From Nocardia aobensis NBRC 100429 (GTDB taxonomy: Bacteria > Actinomycetota > Actinomycetes > Mycobacteriales > Mycobacteriaceae), in the NCBI RefSeq assembly GCF_000308375.1, contig NZ_BAFQ01000062.1, positions 1 through 64,000 of the forward strand: a stretch of 64,000 bases of DNA, read 5' to 3'. A model generated the notes under the pieces. It worked only from the letters and a program-made list of their open reading frames with translations. It did no database searches and was not told the origin of the DNA. Positions within the stretch are counted from its first letter, which is position 1. Each line of letters starts with the position of its first letter. Both the position numbers and the translations under genes were made by a program. Positions 8,788 to 16,339 of this stretch are shown here, piece by piece.

Positions 8788-9759
8788 ATGTCCCCCATCG
8801 CTTTCCTCGACAACGGCCGCACCGATACGCAGTTGCAGCGGTCCTATCGCGCCTGCCGGACGCTCAACGCGCGCCACGGCAAGACCTTCTTCCTCGCCAC
8901 CCGGTTACTCGCCCCCGATCAGCGTCCGGCGATCCACGCGCTCTACGGCTTCGCCCGCCGCGCCGACGACATCCTCGACGACATCGATCCGAGCCGCCCG
9001 GTCACCGAACGCGCGGCGCGACTGACTGCGCTGGCCACGCAGTTCACCACCGAGGACGCCGATGCCGACGCGGTCCTCCCGGCCGTGCTGCACACGGCAC
9101 ACTCCTACCGCATCGCTGCGTCGCTGTTCGACTCGTTCCTGGAATCGATGCGGATGGATCTCACCGTCACCGACTATCCGGATCGGCGCGCGCTGGACCA
9201 CTACGTCTACGGTTCCGCCGAAGTCATCGGGTTACAGGTGCTGCCGGTGCTGGGCACGGTGTGCCCGGTGGACGAGGCCGCCCCCTACGCCGCCGCGCTC
9301 GGAAAAGCCTTCCAGCTCACCAACTTTCTGCGCGATGTGGACGAGGACCTGGTCCGGGACCGGGTGTATCTGCCGGCGGACGAACTGGCCGCCCACGGCG
9401 TCGACCGGGATCTGCTGCTGTGGTGCCAGGCGCACCGCCGCACCGACGCCCGAGTCCGGCGTGCCCTGATCGCCCAGCACGCCCACACTCGCGGCATCTA
9501 CGACTACGCCCGTGCCGGTATCGCCCTGCTCGATCCGCGGTCGCGCCCGTGCGTCACCACCGCGCTCACCCTCTATTCGGAAATCCTGGATCGCATCGAG
9601 AGCCTGGACTTCGACATCTTCGCTCATCGTGCCCGCGTCGGTATTCCGCGACGTGTCACGGTGGGCACCCGCGGTCTCGCCGCTGCCGTCCGGTCTCGGA
9701 GTCGCGTTGGCGGCGCTATGAAACCGACTGGGACACAGCCTCTTCGGCCGCTCCGGTGA
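8788..9759 (+). CDS. crtB: Phytoene synthase
   Basis: The 323-residue protein has the squalene/phytoene synthase signatures: the ARHGKTFFLATRLL N-terminal helix, the first Asp-rich motif in RADDILDDID (about residue 53), and the second region LTNFLRDVDEDLVRDRVYLP around residue 175. It condenses two GGPP molecules to phytoene. It lies 10 bases after crtI with GGAAA before the ATG. Its 3' end overlaps the convergent SDR gene by 44 bases, which is unusual but both frames look intact. Confidence 0.93.
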   Translation: MSPIAFLDNGRTDTQLQRSYRACRTLNARHGKTFFLATRLLAPDQRPAIHALYGFARRADDILDDIDPSRPVTERAARLTALATQFTTEDADADAVLPAVLHTAHSYRIAASLFDSFLESMRMDLTVTDYPDRRALDHYVYGSAEVIGLQVLPVLGTVCPVDEAAPYAAALGKAFQLTNFLRDVDEDLVRDRVYLPADELAAHGVDRDLLLWCQAHRRTDARVRRALIAQHAHTRGIYDYARAGIALLDPRSRPCVTTALTLYSEILDRIESLDFDIFAHRARVGIPRRVTVGTRGLAAAVRSRSRVGGAMKPTGTQPLRPLR

Positions 9760-11188
9760 TATTGCGGGTCATTCCGCCGAAGATGAGCGCGTGGAAGGGA
9801 GCGATCGCCTTCCAGTAGAGGTGACCGGCCAGGCCGTGCGGGTCGAATACGGCCCGCTGCCGGTAGACCGTGCCCCGCGCATCCGTGTCCACGCTCAGCT
9901 CCAGCCACGCCCGCCCCGGCACCCGCATTTCCGCGCGCAACACGAGGGTGCGCGGGCGTTCGATGCGTTCCACTCGCCACCAGTCCAGCGCCTCGCCGGC
10001 GTGCAGCCGATGCGGATCCCGTCTCCCCCGGCGTAATCCGGCACCGCCCGCGAGCCGGTCGATCCAGCCGCGCAACGACCAGGCCAGCGGAAACGAATAC
10101 CAGCCGTATTCGCCGCCGATGGATTCGATCACCGCCCACAGCGTCGCCGGATCGGCGCGGGTGTGGCGTTCTCGCACATCGACGTAGAGGGAACCGCCCG
10201 ACCACGCGGGATCGGTAGGCAGCGGGGACGACGGTTCACGACCGAGCTGGTCGGCATCCGACCAGCGGGTGGGGACGTCGAGGTCGCGGATACGAGTCAA
10301 CGCCAGTTCCACCGCGGTGCGGTAGTCGATCAATCCGCGCGCCGGGTCGGGGATGTGCTCGGCGATCGTGTGGTCTTCGCAGACCACGTCGTTGACCAGC
10401 GATTCCATCAGCGGCACCGCGATCGCCTTGGGGACCGGGGTGACGAGATTGACCCACTGCGCCGACAGCCACGGGGTGAGCACCGGGACCGGGACGATCA
10501 CGCGCCGCGGCAGCCGCGCCACTTCGGCGTAGTCACGCATCATCTGCTCGTAGGTGAGCACGTCCGGGCCGCCGATATCGAAGGCGCCGCGCACGTCCGG
10601 CGGTAGTTCGGCCGCCCGCGTCAGGTAGTACAGCACATCGCGCACCGCGATCGGCTGGATGCGGTTGCGCACCCAGCGCGGCGTGACCATCACCGGCAGC
10701 CGTTCGGTGAGATACCGCAGCATTTCGAAACTGGCCGAACCGGATCCGATGATCACCGCGGCCTGCATCGCTATCGCCGGAACCGACCCCGCGAGCAGGA
10801 TTCGCCCGACTTCGGCACGGGAGGACAGGTGCCGCGACAGTCGCTGACCGGGCGGAACGATGCCGCCCAGATACACGATCCGGCGTACCCCTGCCCGGGC
10901 CGCCTGCTCGGCGACCAGTGTCGCCGCGCGGCGGTCGACATCGTCGAAATCCGTACGCGTCAGCGAATGCACCAGGTAATAGAGCACATCCGTCCCGGCG
11001 CAGGCCGCGGCCACATCGTCGGCGCGGAGCACATCACCGCGCAGGACTTCCACGCTGTCGCGCCAGGCGGCGTCGTCGAGTTTGGCCGGGGTGCGGGCCA
11101 GCACCCGCACCTCGTGGCCCGCGGCCAGTAGCTCGGGCACCAGCCGGCCACCGATGTAGCCGGTCGCACCGAACACCACACATCGCAT
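9716..11188 (-). CDS. NAD(P)-binding SDR with C-terminal DUF2867 domain
   Basis: The N-terminal half is an atypical SDR: VFGATGYIGGRLVPELLA is the nucleotide-binding loop and the DVLYYLVHSL segment is common to this family. The C-terminal part (about residues 320-485) matches the DUF2867 type, with SLYVDVRERHTRADPATLWAVIESIGGE and a closing WKAIAPFHALIFGGM. Such fusions recur in LitR/CarH light-response clusters and may act on a carotenoid or membrane lipid, but the reaction is not known to me. AGGAGA precedes the ATG. It follows the photolyase gene by 24 bases and is probably in the same transcript. Confidence 0.88.
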   Translation of the reverse strand: MRCVVFGATGYIGGRLVPELLAAGHEVRVLARTPAKLDDAAWRDSVEVLRGDVLRADDVAAACAGTDVLYYLVHSLTRTDFDDVDRRAATLVAEQAARAGVRRIVYLGGIVPPGQRLSRHLSSRAEVGRILLAGSVPAIAMQAAVIIGSGSASFEMLRYLTERLPVMVTPRWVRNRIQPIAVRDVLYYLTRAAELPPDVRGAFDIGGPDVLTYEQMMRDYAEVARLPRRVIVPVPVLTPWLSAQWVNLVTPVPKAIAVPLMESLVNDVVCEDHTIAEHIPDPARGLIDYRTAVELALTRIRDLDVPTRWSDADQLGREPSSPLPTDPAWSGGSLYVDVRERHTRADPATLWAVIESIGGEYGWYSFPLAWSLRGWIDRLAGGAGLRRGRRDPHRLHAGEALDWWRVERIERPRTLVLRAEMRVPGRAWLELSVDTDARGTVYRQRAVFDPHGLAGHLYWKAIAPFHALIFGGMTRNITGAAEEAVSQSVS

Positions 11189-11212
11189 ACCGTCTCCTGA
11201 TCACCGCATCGA

Positions 11213-12535
11213 TTACATGCCGGGCACTTCCACGATCGGCGCCGGATAGGTCGCATTGTCGACGTCCTCGCGCCACGGGCGGTGCACCGCCGCGCCGGAC
11301 AGGTGGGCGAGTTCGGGCAGCCAGCGGCGTACGTACTCACCCTCCGGATCGAAACGGTGCGCTTGCCGCAATGGATTGAGCGTGCGATTGGGGCGGGTGT
11401 CGGTCCCGGTGCCCGCGACCCACTGCCAGTTCATCTGGTTGTTCGCCACATCACCGTCGACCAGCCAATACCGGAAATGGGCTGCGCCGATTCGCCAATC
11501 CAGCCGCAGGGTTTTGGCCAGGAACGATGCGGTGATCAGCCGCGCGCGTCCCGGCATCCACCCTTCGTCACGCAGTTGGCGCATCGGCGCGTCGACGATC
11601 GGAAAACCGGTGCGACCGTGCGTCCACGCCTCGAAGGCCTGCTCATCCTTGCGGATCTCGACCGGACCCGAGCGGTAATCGGACCACGCCGCCGCGGGGC
11701 GGGCCGCCAGCACCTGATGATGGAAGTCGCGCCAGGCCAATTGCCGGGCGAAACTGTGCGCGCCCGGGTCCGACATGTCCAGCCTCGACACCACCTCCGC
11801 GGCGGACAGGCATCCGAAATGCAGGTACGGCGACAGGTGTGACGTGGCGTCGGCGGCGAGGTCGTCATTGGTCTCGTCATACGCGGTGACCCCATCGGAC
11901 AGCCAGCGGCGCAACATCTTTCGCCCGGTGGTCTCGCCGCCGACGCGCAGATTCGGTGAGGTCCGCGCGGTGCGCAGTTCGTCGAGACCCGGCTGTTCGC
12001 CATCCAGCCGCGGCACCTCGAGATTTTTCGGCGGCGGCAGCGGACGCCGATGGCGAGCGCTTTCCCAACGCCGGAAGTACGGCGTGAACACCGCGAAATG
12101 ATCGCGTCCGGTGCTCGGCTCGATCGCGTCGAGGTCGACACTGGTCACCGTGGCGGCGTGCGTCTGCACCTGGCAATCGTGGGATTCGAGCCTGTCACGC
12201 AGAGCCGACTGGCGTCGTTTGCCGTAGTAGCTGACTTCGGCCGCGAGGTGGACCGACTCCGCCTGCGTCTGGGCGACGATCCGCTCGACCTCGTCGACCA
12301 CCTTGCCGTGCCGTAGAACGAGATGCCCACCGCGTGACTGTAATTCGTCGTCGAGTTCGTCCAGGGCCGCGGCGAGGAATCGCACCCGGTTGGGTGCGGC
12401 CCCTGAGCCGGTGATCAGCGATTCGTCGAGGACGAACAGTGGAACCACCGCATCGCCGGCACGCTGCGCCGCGGTCAGCATCGGATTGTCGTGAACCCGC
12501 AGATCACGAGTGAACAAAGCTACCGCCACACCCAT
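11213..12535 (-). CDS. phr: Deoxyribodipyrimidine photolyase
   Basis: The 440-residue protein has an N-terminal photolyase alpha/beta antenna domain (ALFTRDLRVHDNPML) and a C-terminal FAD domain with LSPYLHFGCLSAAEV, FARQLAWRDFHH and the strongly conserved WQWVAGTGTDTRPNRTLNP. It repairs cyclobutane pyrimidine dimers with blue light. A strong ribosome site, GGAGGTGAG, precedes the ATG at 12535. It lies 55 bases downstream of the lipocalin gene on the same strand and is probably transcribed from the CarH-type promoter at 13341-13371, which fits light control. Confidence 0.92.
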   Translation of the reverse strand: MGVAVALFTRDLRVHDNPMLTAAQRAGDAVVPLFVLDESLITGSGAAPNRVRFLAAALDELDDELQSRGGHLVLRHGKVVDEVERIVAQTQAESVHLAAEVSYYGKRRQSALRDRLESHDCQVQTHAATVTSVDLDAIEPSTGRDHFAVFTPYFRRWESARHRRPLPPPKNLEVPRLDGEQPGLDELRTARTSPNLRVGGETTGRKMLRRWLSDGVTAYDETNDDLAADATSHLSPYLHFGCLSAAEVVSRLDMSDPGAHSFARQLAWRDFHHQVLAARPAAAWSDYRSGPVEIRKDEQAFEAWTHGRTGFPIVDAPMRQLRDEGWMPGRARLITASFLAKTLRLDWRIGAAHFRYWLVDGDVANNQMNWQWVAGTGTDTRPNRTLNPLRQAHRFDPEGEYVRRWLPELAHLSGAAVHRPWREDVDNATYPAPIVEVPGM

Positions 12536-12590
12536 CGCTACTCACCTCCACTCGCCGGAGCGGCCATGGCTTGTACGCACCGAGCCGGGT

Positions 12591-13235
12591 TCACAGCCGG
12601 CACAGTGGGGTGATGTCGCCGCGTCCACCCGTCACCGGCGAGGTCAGGTACAGGCAGGGTTGCTCACCAGCCGCCACGATCGCCGCGACGACCTGGTTCC
12701 ACTGATCCGCATCCAGTGCGGGCGTGCGGGAGAGCACGAATCCGGAGATCCGGTAGGGGTCTGTGACGAGGGCCCAGGAGTAGTCCGGACCGAGTGCGGT
12801 CACGACATAGTTGGGCGGACCGTCCAGGCTTTCCTGGGTCGGCACTCCCGGGAACGCCACGCGTAATTGCGCTCCCGTCACCGGATCGACCACGCGCGCC
12901 GCACCCTGGATCTCGTTTCCCGTACCCGACCAGGTGGTGCACGAATTGTGCACCGACACATCACCGTTCGGCAGTGCCGCGTACTCGGCGCGCGTATCGC
13001 GGGCGCAGACGAGATTGAAATACTGAGGAACCGCGGCGACCTGATACCACGTGCCGACGTAACGGCTCAGATCCAGCGCGGGAACGGGAGCCGGACCGGC
13101 CGCCGGACTCGCACCCGCGGGCGCCGCGACGGCGCCGAATACGACCATCGCCGAGACAGCGACACCGGCCAGCCGAGCCGGGCGCATCGCTGCCGCAGCG
13201 AACGCGGTCACACGGCGAAGGGCGCCGGTCAGCAT
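12591..13235 (-). CDS. Exported lipocalin (Blc-like)
   Basis: The start at the ATG 13235 is chosen because GGGAAGGTGG stands seven bases upstream; the frame is open to 13295. A long signal sequence or signal anchor covers about residues 1-42. The mature protein begins with a proline/alanine linker, then YVGTWYQVA, the GxW motif of lipocalins, and later SGFVLSRTPALD, as in bacterial Blc proteins that bind lipids or hydrophobic ligands at the envelope. There is no lipobox Cys at the cleavage site. Lipocalins next to photolyase and a MerR-B12 regulator are a known grouping in light-response clusters. Confidence 0.88.
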   Translation of the reverse strand: MLTGALRRVTAFAAAAMRPARLAGVAVSAMVVFGAVAAPAGASPAAGPAPVPALDLSRYVGTWYQVAAVPQYFNLVCARDTRAEYAALPNGDVSVHNSCTTWSGTGNEIQGAARVVDPVTGAQLRVAFPGVPTQESLDGPPNYVVTALGPDYSWALVTDPYRISGFVLSRTPALDADQWNQVVAAIVAAGEQPCLYLTSPVTGGRGDITPLCRL

Positions 13236-13340
13236 TCGCGCCACCTTCCCTTCGAAGCCACCGGGCCGATCTACCTGCGAACGATGTTCGAGCACCTGCG
13301 ACTCCTCTGTTCGATGAGCATGGGTTCGACGACACAGACG

Positions 13341-13371
13341 ATCCTACAGCAATCGATGCGTAATCGATGCA
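13341..13371 (-). promoter_or_regulatory. CarH-type operator and promoter of lipocalin-phr-SDR
   Basis: CGATGCG (13354-13360) and CGATGCA (13365-13371) repeat with an 11-bp period. Read on the minus strand the element is followed by ATTGCTG and TAGGAT (13346-13341), matching the crtE promoter almost base for base. It lies between the lipocalin start (13235) and the regulator start (13459), so it may also feed back on the regulator gene. Confidence 0.65.
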
Positions 13372-13458
13372 TACTGGAGGTGCCACCCGCGCATCACTCC
13401 CACCGCGCGGGTGCCGCAGCACTGTGACGTTGCGGTGCCCATGCCCGCGAAAGGCAGA

Positions 13459-14349
13459 ATGATCGTCATGTCCGATGCCTCGCCTCCCGACAACGACGCG
13501 ACCGGATTCTCGGTACGCACCGTCGCGGAGCGCATCGGCATCCCCACCGCGACACTGCGCAGTTGGAATCAGCGCTACGGCATCGGCCCCTCCCAGCATC
13601 GGCGCGGTCGCCACCGCCTGTACTCCGAGGCCGATATCGCCCGGCTCGAGCGCATGGTCGTACTCGTCCGAGGCGGATCGAGCCCCGCGCGAGCGGCCGA
13701 GTCCGTGCGCGGACCATTGCCGGTCGCCGGAGACCACGCGTCACTCCTGGAAGCCGCCTTCGCCTCCGACCCCACCACACTGCAGTCGTTGCTGCTCGCC
13801 CACATTCGCGCCTTCGGCGTGGTCGACACCTGGGATCGACTGTGCCGCCCGGCCTTCGCCGAGATCGTCCAGCGGCAAGGAGCGGGCATCGGATGCATCG
13901 ACGTCGAACACCTGCTGTCCTGGTGCATTACGGCCGCACTGCACCGCGCGGTCCCGCCACCGGCCGACGCGCCCGCCACCCCGGTACTGCTCGCCTGCAC
14001 CAGCGGTGAAGCGCACTCCCTGCCACTCGAGGTCCTGCGCGCCGCCCTCGCCGAGCGCGACGTCCCGGCCACCATGCTCGGCCCCAACGTCCCCACCCCC
14101 GCCCTCGGCGACGCCCTGGATCGCAGCGTGCCGGAGTCGGTAGCGGTGCTGTGGTCCCAGCAGGAATCGACCGCCCTCCTCTCGGCCGTGCGCACCTGCG
14201 CCGACCGCGGCGCCCGCGTCCTGCTGGCAGGCCCCGGCTGGTACGACATACCCGCCCCCGACACCGCCGAAATCGTCGACGACCTCCAGTCCGCACTGGC
14301 GGAACTGACCCACGCCCACCCGGCAGAGGTGTCGGCTCAACCACGCTGA
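13459..14349 (+). CDS. carH: MerR-family B12-binding photoreceptor-type regulator (CarH/LitR-like)
   Basis: The N-terminus is a MerR helix-turn-helix (FSVRTVAERIGIPTATLRSWNQRYG) with the RHRLYSEADIARL wing. The C-terminal half is a cobalamin-binding domain: a four-helix part ending IDVEHLLSW, then SGEAHSLPLEVLRAALAERD and MLGPNVPTPAL, matching the His-bearing loop of CarH. In Thermus CarH adenosylcobalamin holds a tetramer on DNA in the dark and light releases it. By hand alignment the Trp that stacks on the adenosyl group is Gln here, so light chemistry may differ. The ATG at 13459 (AAGGCAG upstream) is preferred; 13468 is an alternative. Gene symbol by analogy. Confidence 0.85.
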   Translation: MIVMSDASPPDNDATGFSVRTVAERIGIPTATLRSWNQRYGIGPSQHRRGRHRLYSEADIARLERMVVLVRGGSSPARAAESVRGPLPVAGDHASLLEAAFASDPTTLQSLLLAHIRAFGVVDTWDRLCRPAFAEIVQRQGAGIGCIDVEHLLSWCITAALHRAVPPPADAPATPVLLACTSGEAHSLPLEVLRAALAERDVPATMLGPNVPTPALGDALDRSVPESVAVLWSQQESTALLSAVRTCADRGARVLLAGPGWYDIPAPDTAEIVDDLQSALAELTHAHPAEVSAQPR

Positions 14350-14418
14350 TCGGGAATCACCGGTCGGCCGGCCCGCAGCGCAGTACCCCTTGCTCCGCCG
14401 CCGAGAACTTGCCGGACC

Positions 14419-14470
14419 TTGTCCCGCGGCATGCGTGATGCTAATTTTCGTATACGAGAATTACATTCTC
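14419..14470 (+). promoter_or_regulatory. Promoter with 22-bp palindromic operator
   Basis: TTGTCC (14419-14424) and TAATTT (14442-14447) are separated by exactly 17 bases. From 14442 to 14463 runs a 22-bp palindrome with one mismatched pair, centred on TCGTATACGA (14448-14457), overlapping the -10. A second inverted repeat, GAGAAT-TAC-ATTCTC (14456-14470), overlaps its right end. It would control the two genes starting at 14507. No TetR or GntR gene adjoins, so the repressor is encoded elsewhere. Confidence 0.7.
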
Positions 14471-14506
14471 ATCTGGCCGACACCGGCAGCTCGAAAGGTC
14501 GATCAC

Positions 14507-15538
14507 GTGCGCGTCATTCAGTGGACCACCGGGAAGGTCGGAAAGCTCAGTCTGCGAGGGATTCTCGACGATCCGCGACTCGAATTGGCCGGTGTCTACG
14601 CCTATTCCGACGACAAGGCCGGGGTGGATGCGGGCACGCTGTGCGGGCGGCCCGATACGGGAGTGCTCGCCACCACCGATATCGATGCGCTGCTCGCCCT
14701 CGATGCGGATACCGTCATCTACACGCCGTTCATGGCCGACCTCGACCATGCGACACGATTGCTCGAGAGCGGCCTCGATGTCATCAGCACCAACCTGTTC
14801 CTCAACGTCGGCGGAATTCAGGGCGAGACGGAACAGAAACTCGCCGCCGCCTGCGAACGCGGCAACAGCTCGCTGCACATCACCGGCATCAACCCGGGCT
14901 GGATCAACGCCGTGACCACCGCGTTGACCGCGGTGTGCCGTGACGTCCGATCGATCTCGATCTTCGAATCGGCCGATGTCTCGGTCTACGAATCCGCGGA
15001 AACATGGCAGGCCCTGGGTATTTCACGACCCGAGGCCACCCCGGAGCTGATCGAGATCGCGAAACTGTGGATGAGCACCTTCCGTGATTCGGTGCGGCGC
15101 ATGGGCGTGGCTCTGGGCTACGAATTCGACGATATGGATTTCTCCATCGAGTACGCGACCGCCGCCGAAACGGTGGATCTGGGCTGGATCCGCATCGAGA
15201 AGGACACCATTGCCGCTGTGCGCGGCGGATGGGCCGGCAAAGTCGGCGAGAAATCCGTCGTCCGCTCGAAGGTCGCCTGGTATCTGACCGAAAAGCTCAA
15301 CGAGAGCTGGGAATTCGACGACGACCACTATCACATCGTCATCGAGGGAGAACCCGAAGTGCGGACCCGGATCAGGTTCGTCCCGCCGGACAGCTGGGGA
15401 AATCACGAGTGGGACACCATGACCGCGATGCCCGCGGTGAATTCCGTCTTCGACGTCGCCCGAGCGCCCGCCGGCATCTCGACGCTGAAAGAAGTGGGAT
15501 TGCCGTGCGCGCCCGCCGATCTGTGGTTGTCGAGGTGA
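14507..15538 (+). CDS. DapB-like NAD(P)-dependent reductase (amine dehydrogenase family)
   Basis: The 343-residue protein starts VIQWTTGKVGKLSLRGILDDPRLELAGVYAYS in outline, which is the N-terminal NAD(P) site of dihydrodipicolinate-reductase-like proteins such as 2,4-diaminopentanoate dehydrogenase. The TPFMADLDHATRLLESGLDVIST segment and the HITGINPGW loop are family features. The substrate is unknown. The GTG at 14507 has AAAGG nine bases upstream; the frame is open to 14390 but that part covers the promoter and operator. The SDR gene follows after 4 bases, so they form one operon and probably act on the same compound. Confidence 0.82.
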   Translation: MRVIQWTTGKVGKLSLRGILDDPRLELAGVYAYSDDKAGVDAGTLCGRPDTGVLATTDIDALLALDADTVIYTPFMADLDHATRLLESGLDVISTNLFLNVGGIQGETEQKLAAACERGNSSLHITGINPGWINAVTTALTAVCRDVRSISIFESADVSVYESAETWQALGISRPEATPELIEIAKLWMSTFRDSVRRMGVALGYEFDDMDFSIEYATAAETVDLGWIRIEKDTIAAVRGGWAGKVGEKSVVRSKVAWYLTEKLNESWEFDDDHYHIVIEGEPEVRTRIRFVPPDSWGNHEWDTMTAMPAVNSVFDVARAPAGISTLKEVGLPCAPADLWLSR

Positions 15539-15542
15539 CGCG

Positions 15543-16313
15543 GTGGGATATGCCGACGAGCTGTTCGATCTGACCGGCAAGGTGGTTCTGGTCACCGGCG
15601 GCAGCCGCGGCCTGGGGCGTGAGATGGCCTTCGCCGCCGCACGCTGCGGCGCCGATGTCATCATCGCCAGTCGCAACTACGACACTTGCGTAGACACCGC
15701 CGGCGGGATCGCACGCGAAACCGGTCGCGCCGCCATGCCCTACGGCGTGCACATCGGCCGCTGGGACCAGCTCGACGGGCTGGTCGACGCCTGCTACGAC
15801 CGGTTCGGCAAGGTCGATGTCCTCATCAACAATGCCGGGATGCAACCGGTCTACGACGATCTGCCGTCGGTGAGCGAGAAACTGTTCGACGCCATCATCG
15901 CCCTGAATCTCAAAGGGCCCTTTCGTTTGTCGGCACTCCTCGGCGAGCGCATGGTGGCCGCGGGCCGCGGATCCATCGTCAACGTCAGTTCCACCGGTTC
16001 CATCCGGCCGCGCCCGTCGATCGTGCCCTACGCCGCGGCCAAGGCGGGACTCAATGCCATGACCGAGGGCTTGGCCCTGGCATTCGGCCCGGCCGTCCGA
16101 GTCAACACCCTGATGGCCGGCCCCTACCGCACCGACGCCACCGCCGGATGGGATCTCGACAACCTGGGCCCAGACGACAACCCGTTCGCCGCCCATGCGC
16201 TCCAACGCATCGGCCACCCCAGCGAAATCGTCGGAGCCGCTCTATTTCTCGCCTCCGACGCTTCCAGTTACACCACCGGATCGATCCTCCGCTCCGACGG
16301 CGGCATGCCGTAA
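15543..16313 (+). CDS. SDR family oxidoreductase (FabG-like)
   Basis: This is a classical short-chain dehydrogenase of 256 residues. TGGSRGLGREMAF is the cofactor loop, NNAG is at about residue 96, the catalytic Ser is in NVSSTGS and the Tyr-Lys pair in PYAAAKAGL. The C-terminal ASDASSYTTGSILRSDGG is usual for the family. It oxidises or reduces a hydroxyl group with NAD(P). The GTG at 15543 follows the reductase stop by 4 bases. It shares the palindromic promoter at 14419-14470. The physiological substrate is unknown. Confidence 0.88.
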   Translation: MGYADELFDLTGKVVLVTGGSRGLGREMAFAAARCGADVIIASRNYDTCVDTAGGIARETGRAAMPYGVHIGRWDQLDGLVDACYDRFGKVDVLINNAGMQPVYDDLPSVSEKLFDAIIALNLKGPFRLSALLGERMVAAGRGSIVNVSSTGSIRPRPSIVPYAAAKAGLNAMTEGLALAFGPAVRVNTLMAGPYRTDATAGWDLDNLGPDDNPFAAHALQRIGHPSEIVGAALFLASDASSYTTGSILRSDGGMP

Positions 16314-16339
16314 CGACCTGCGCGGCTGCAGGCCTCAGC

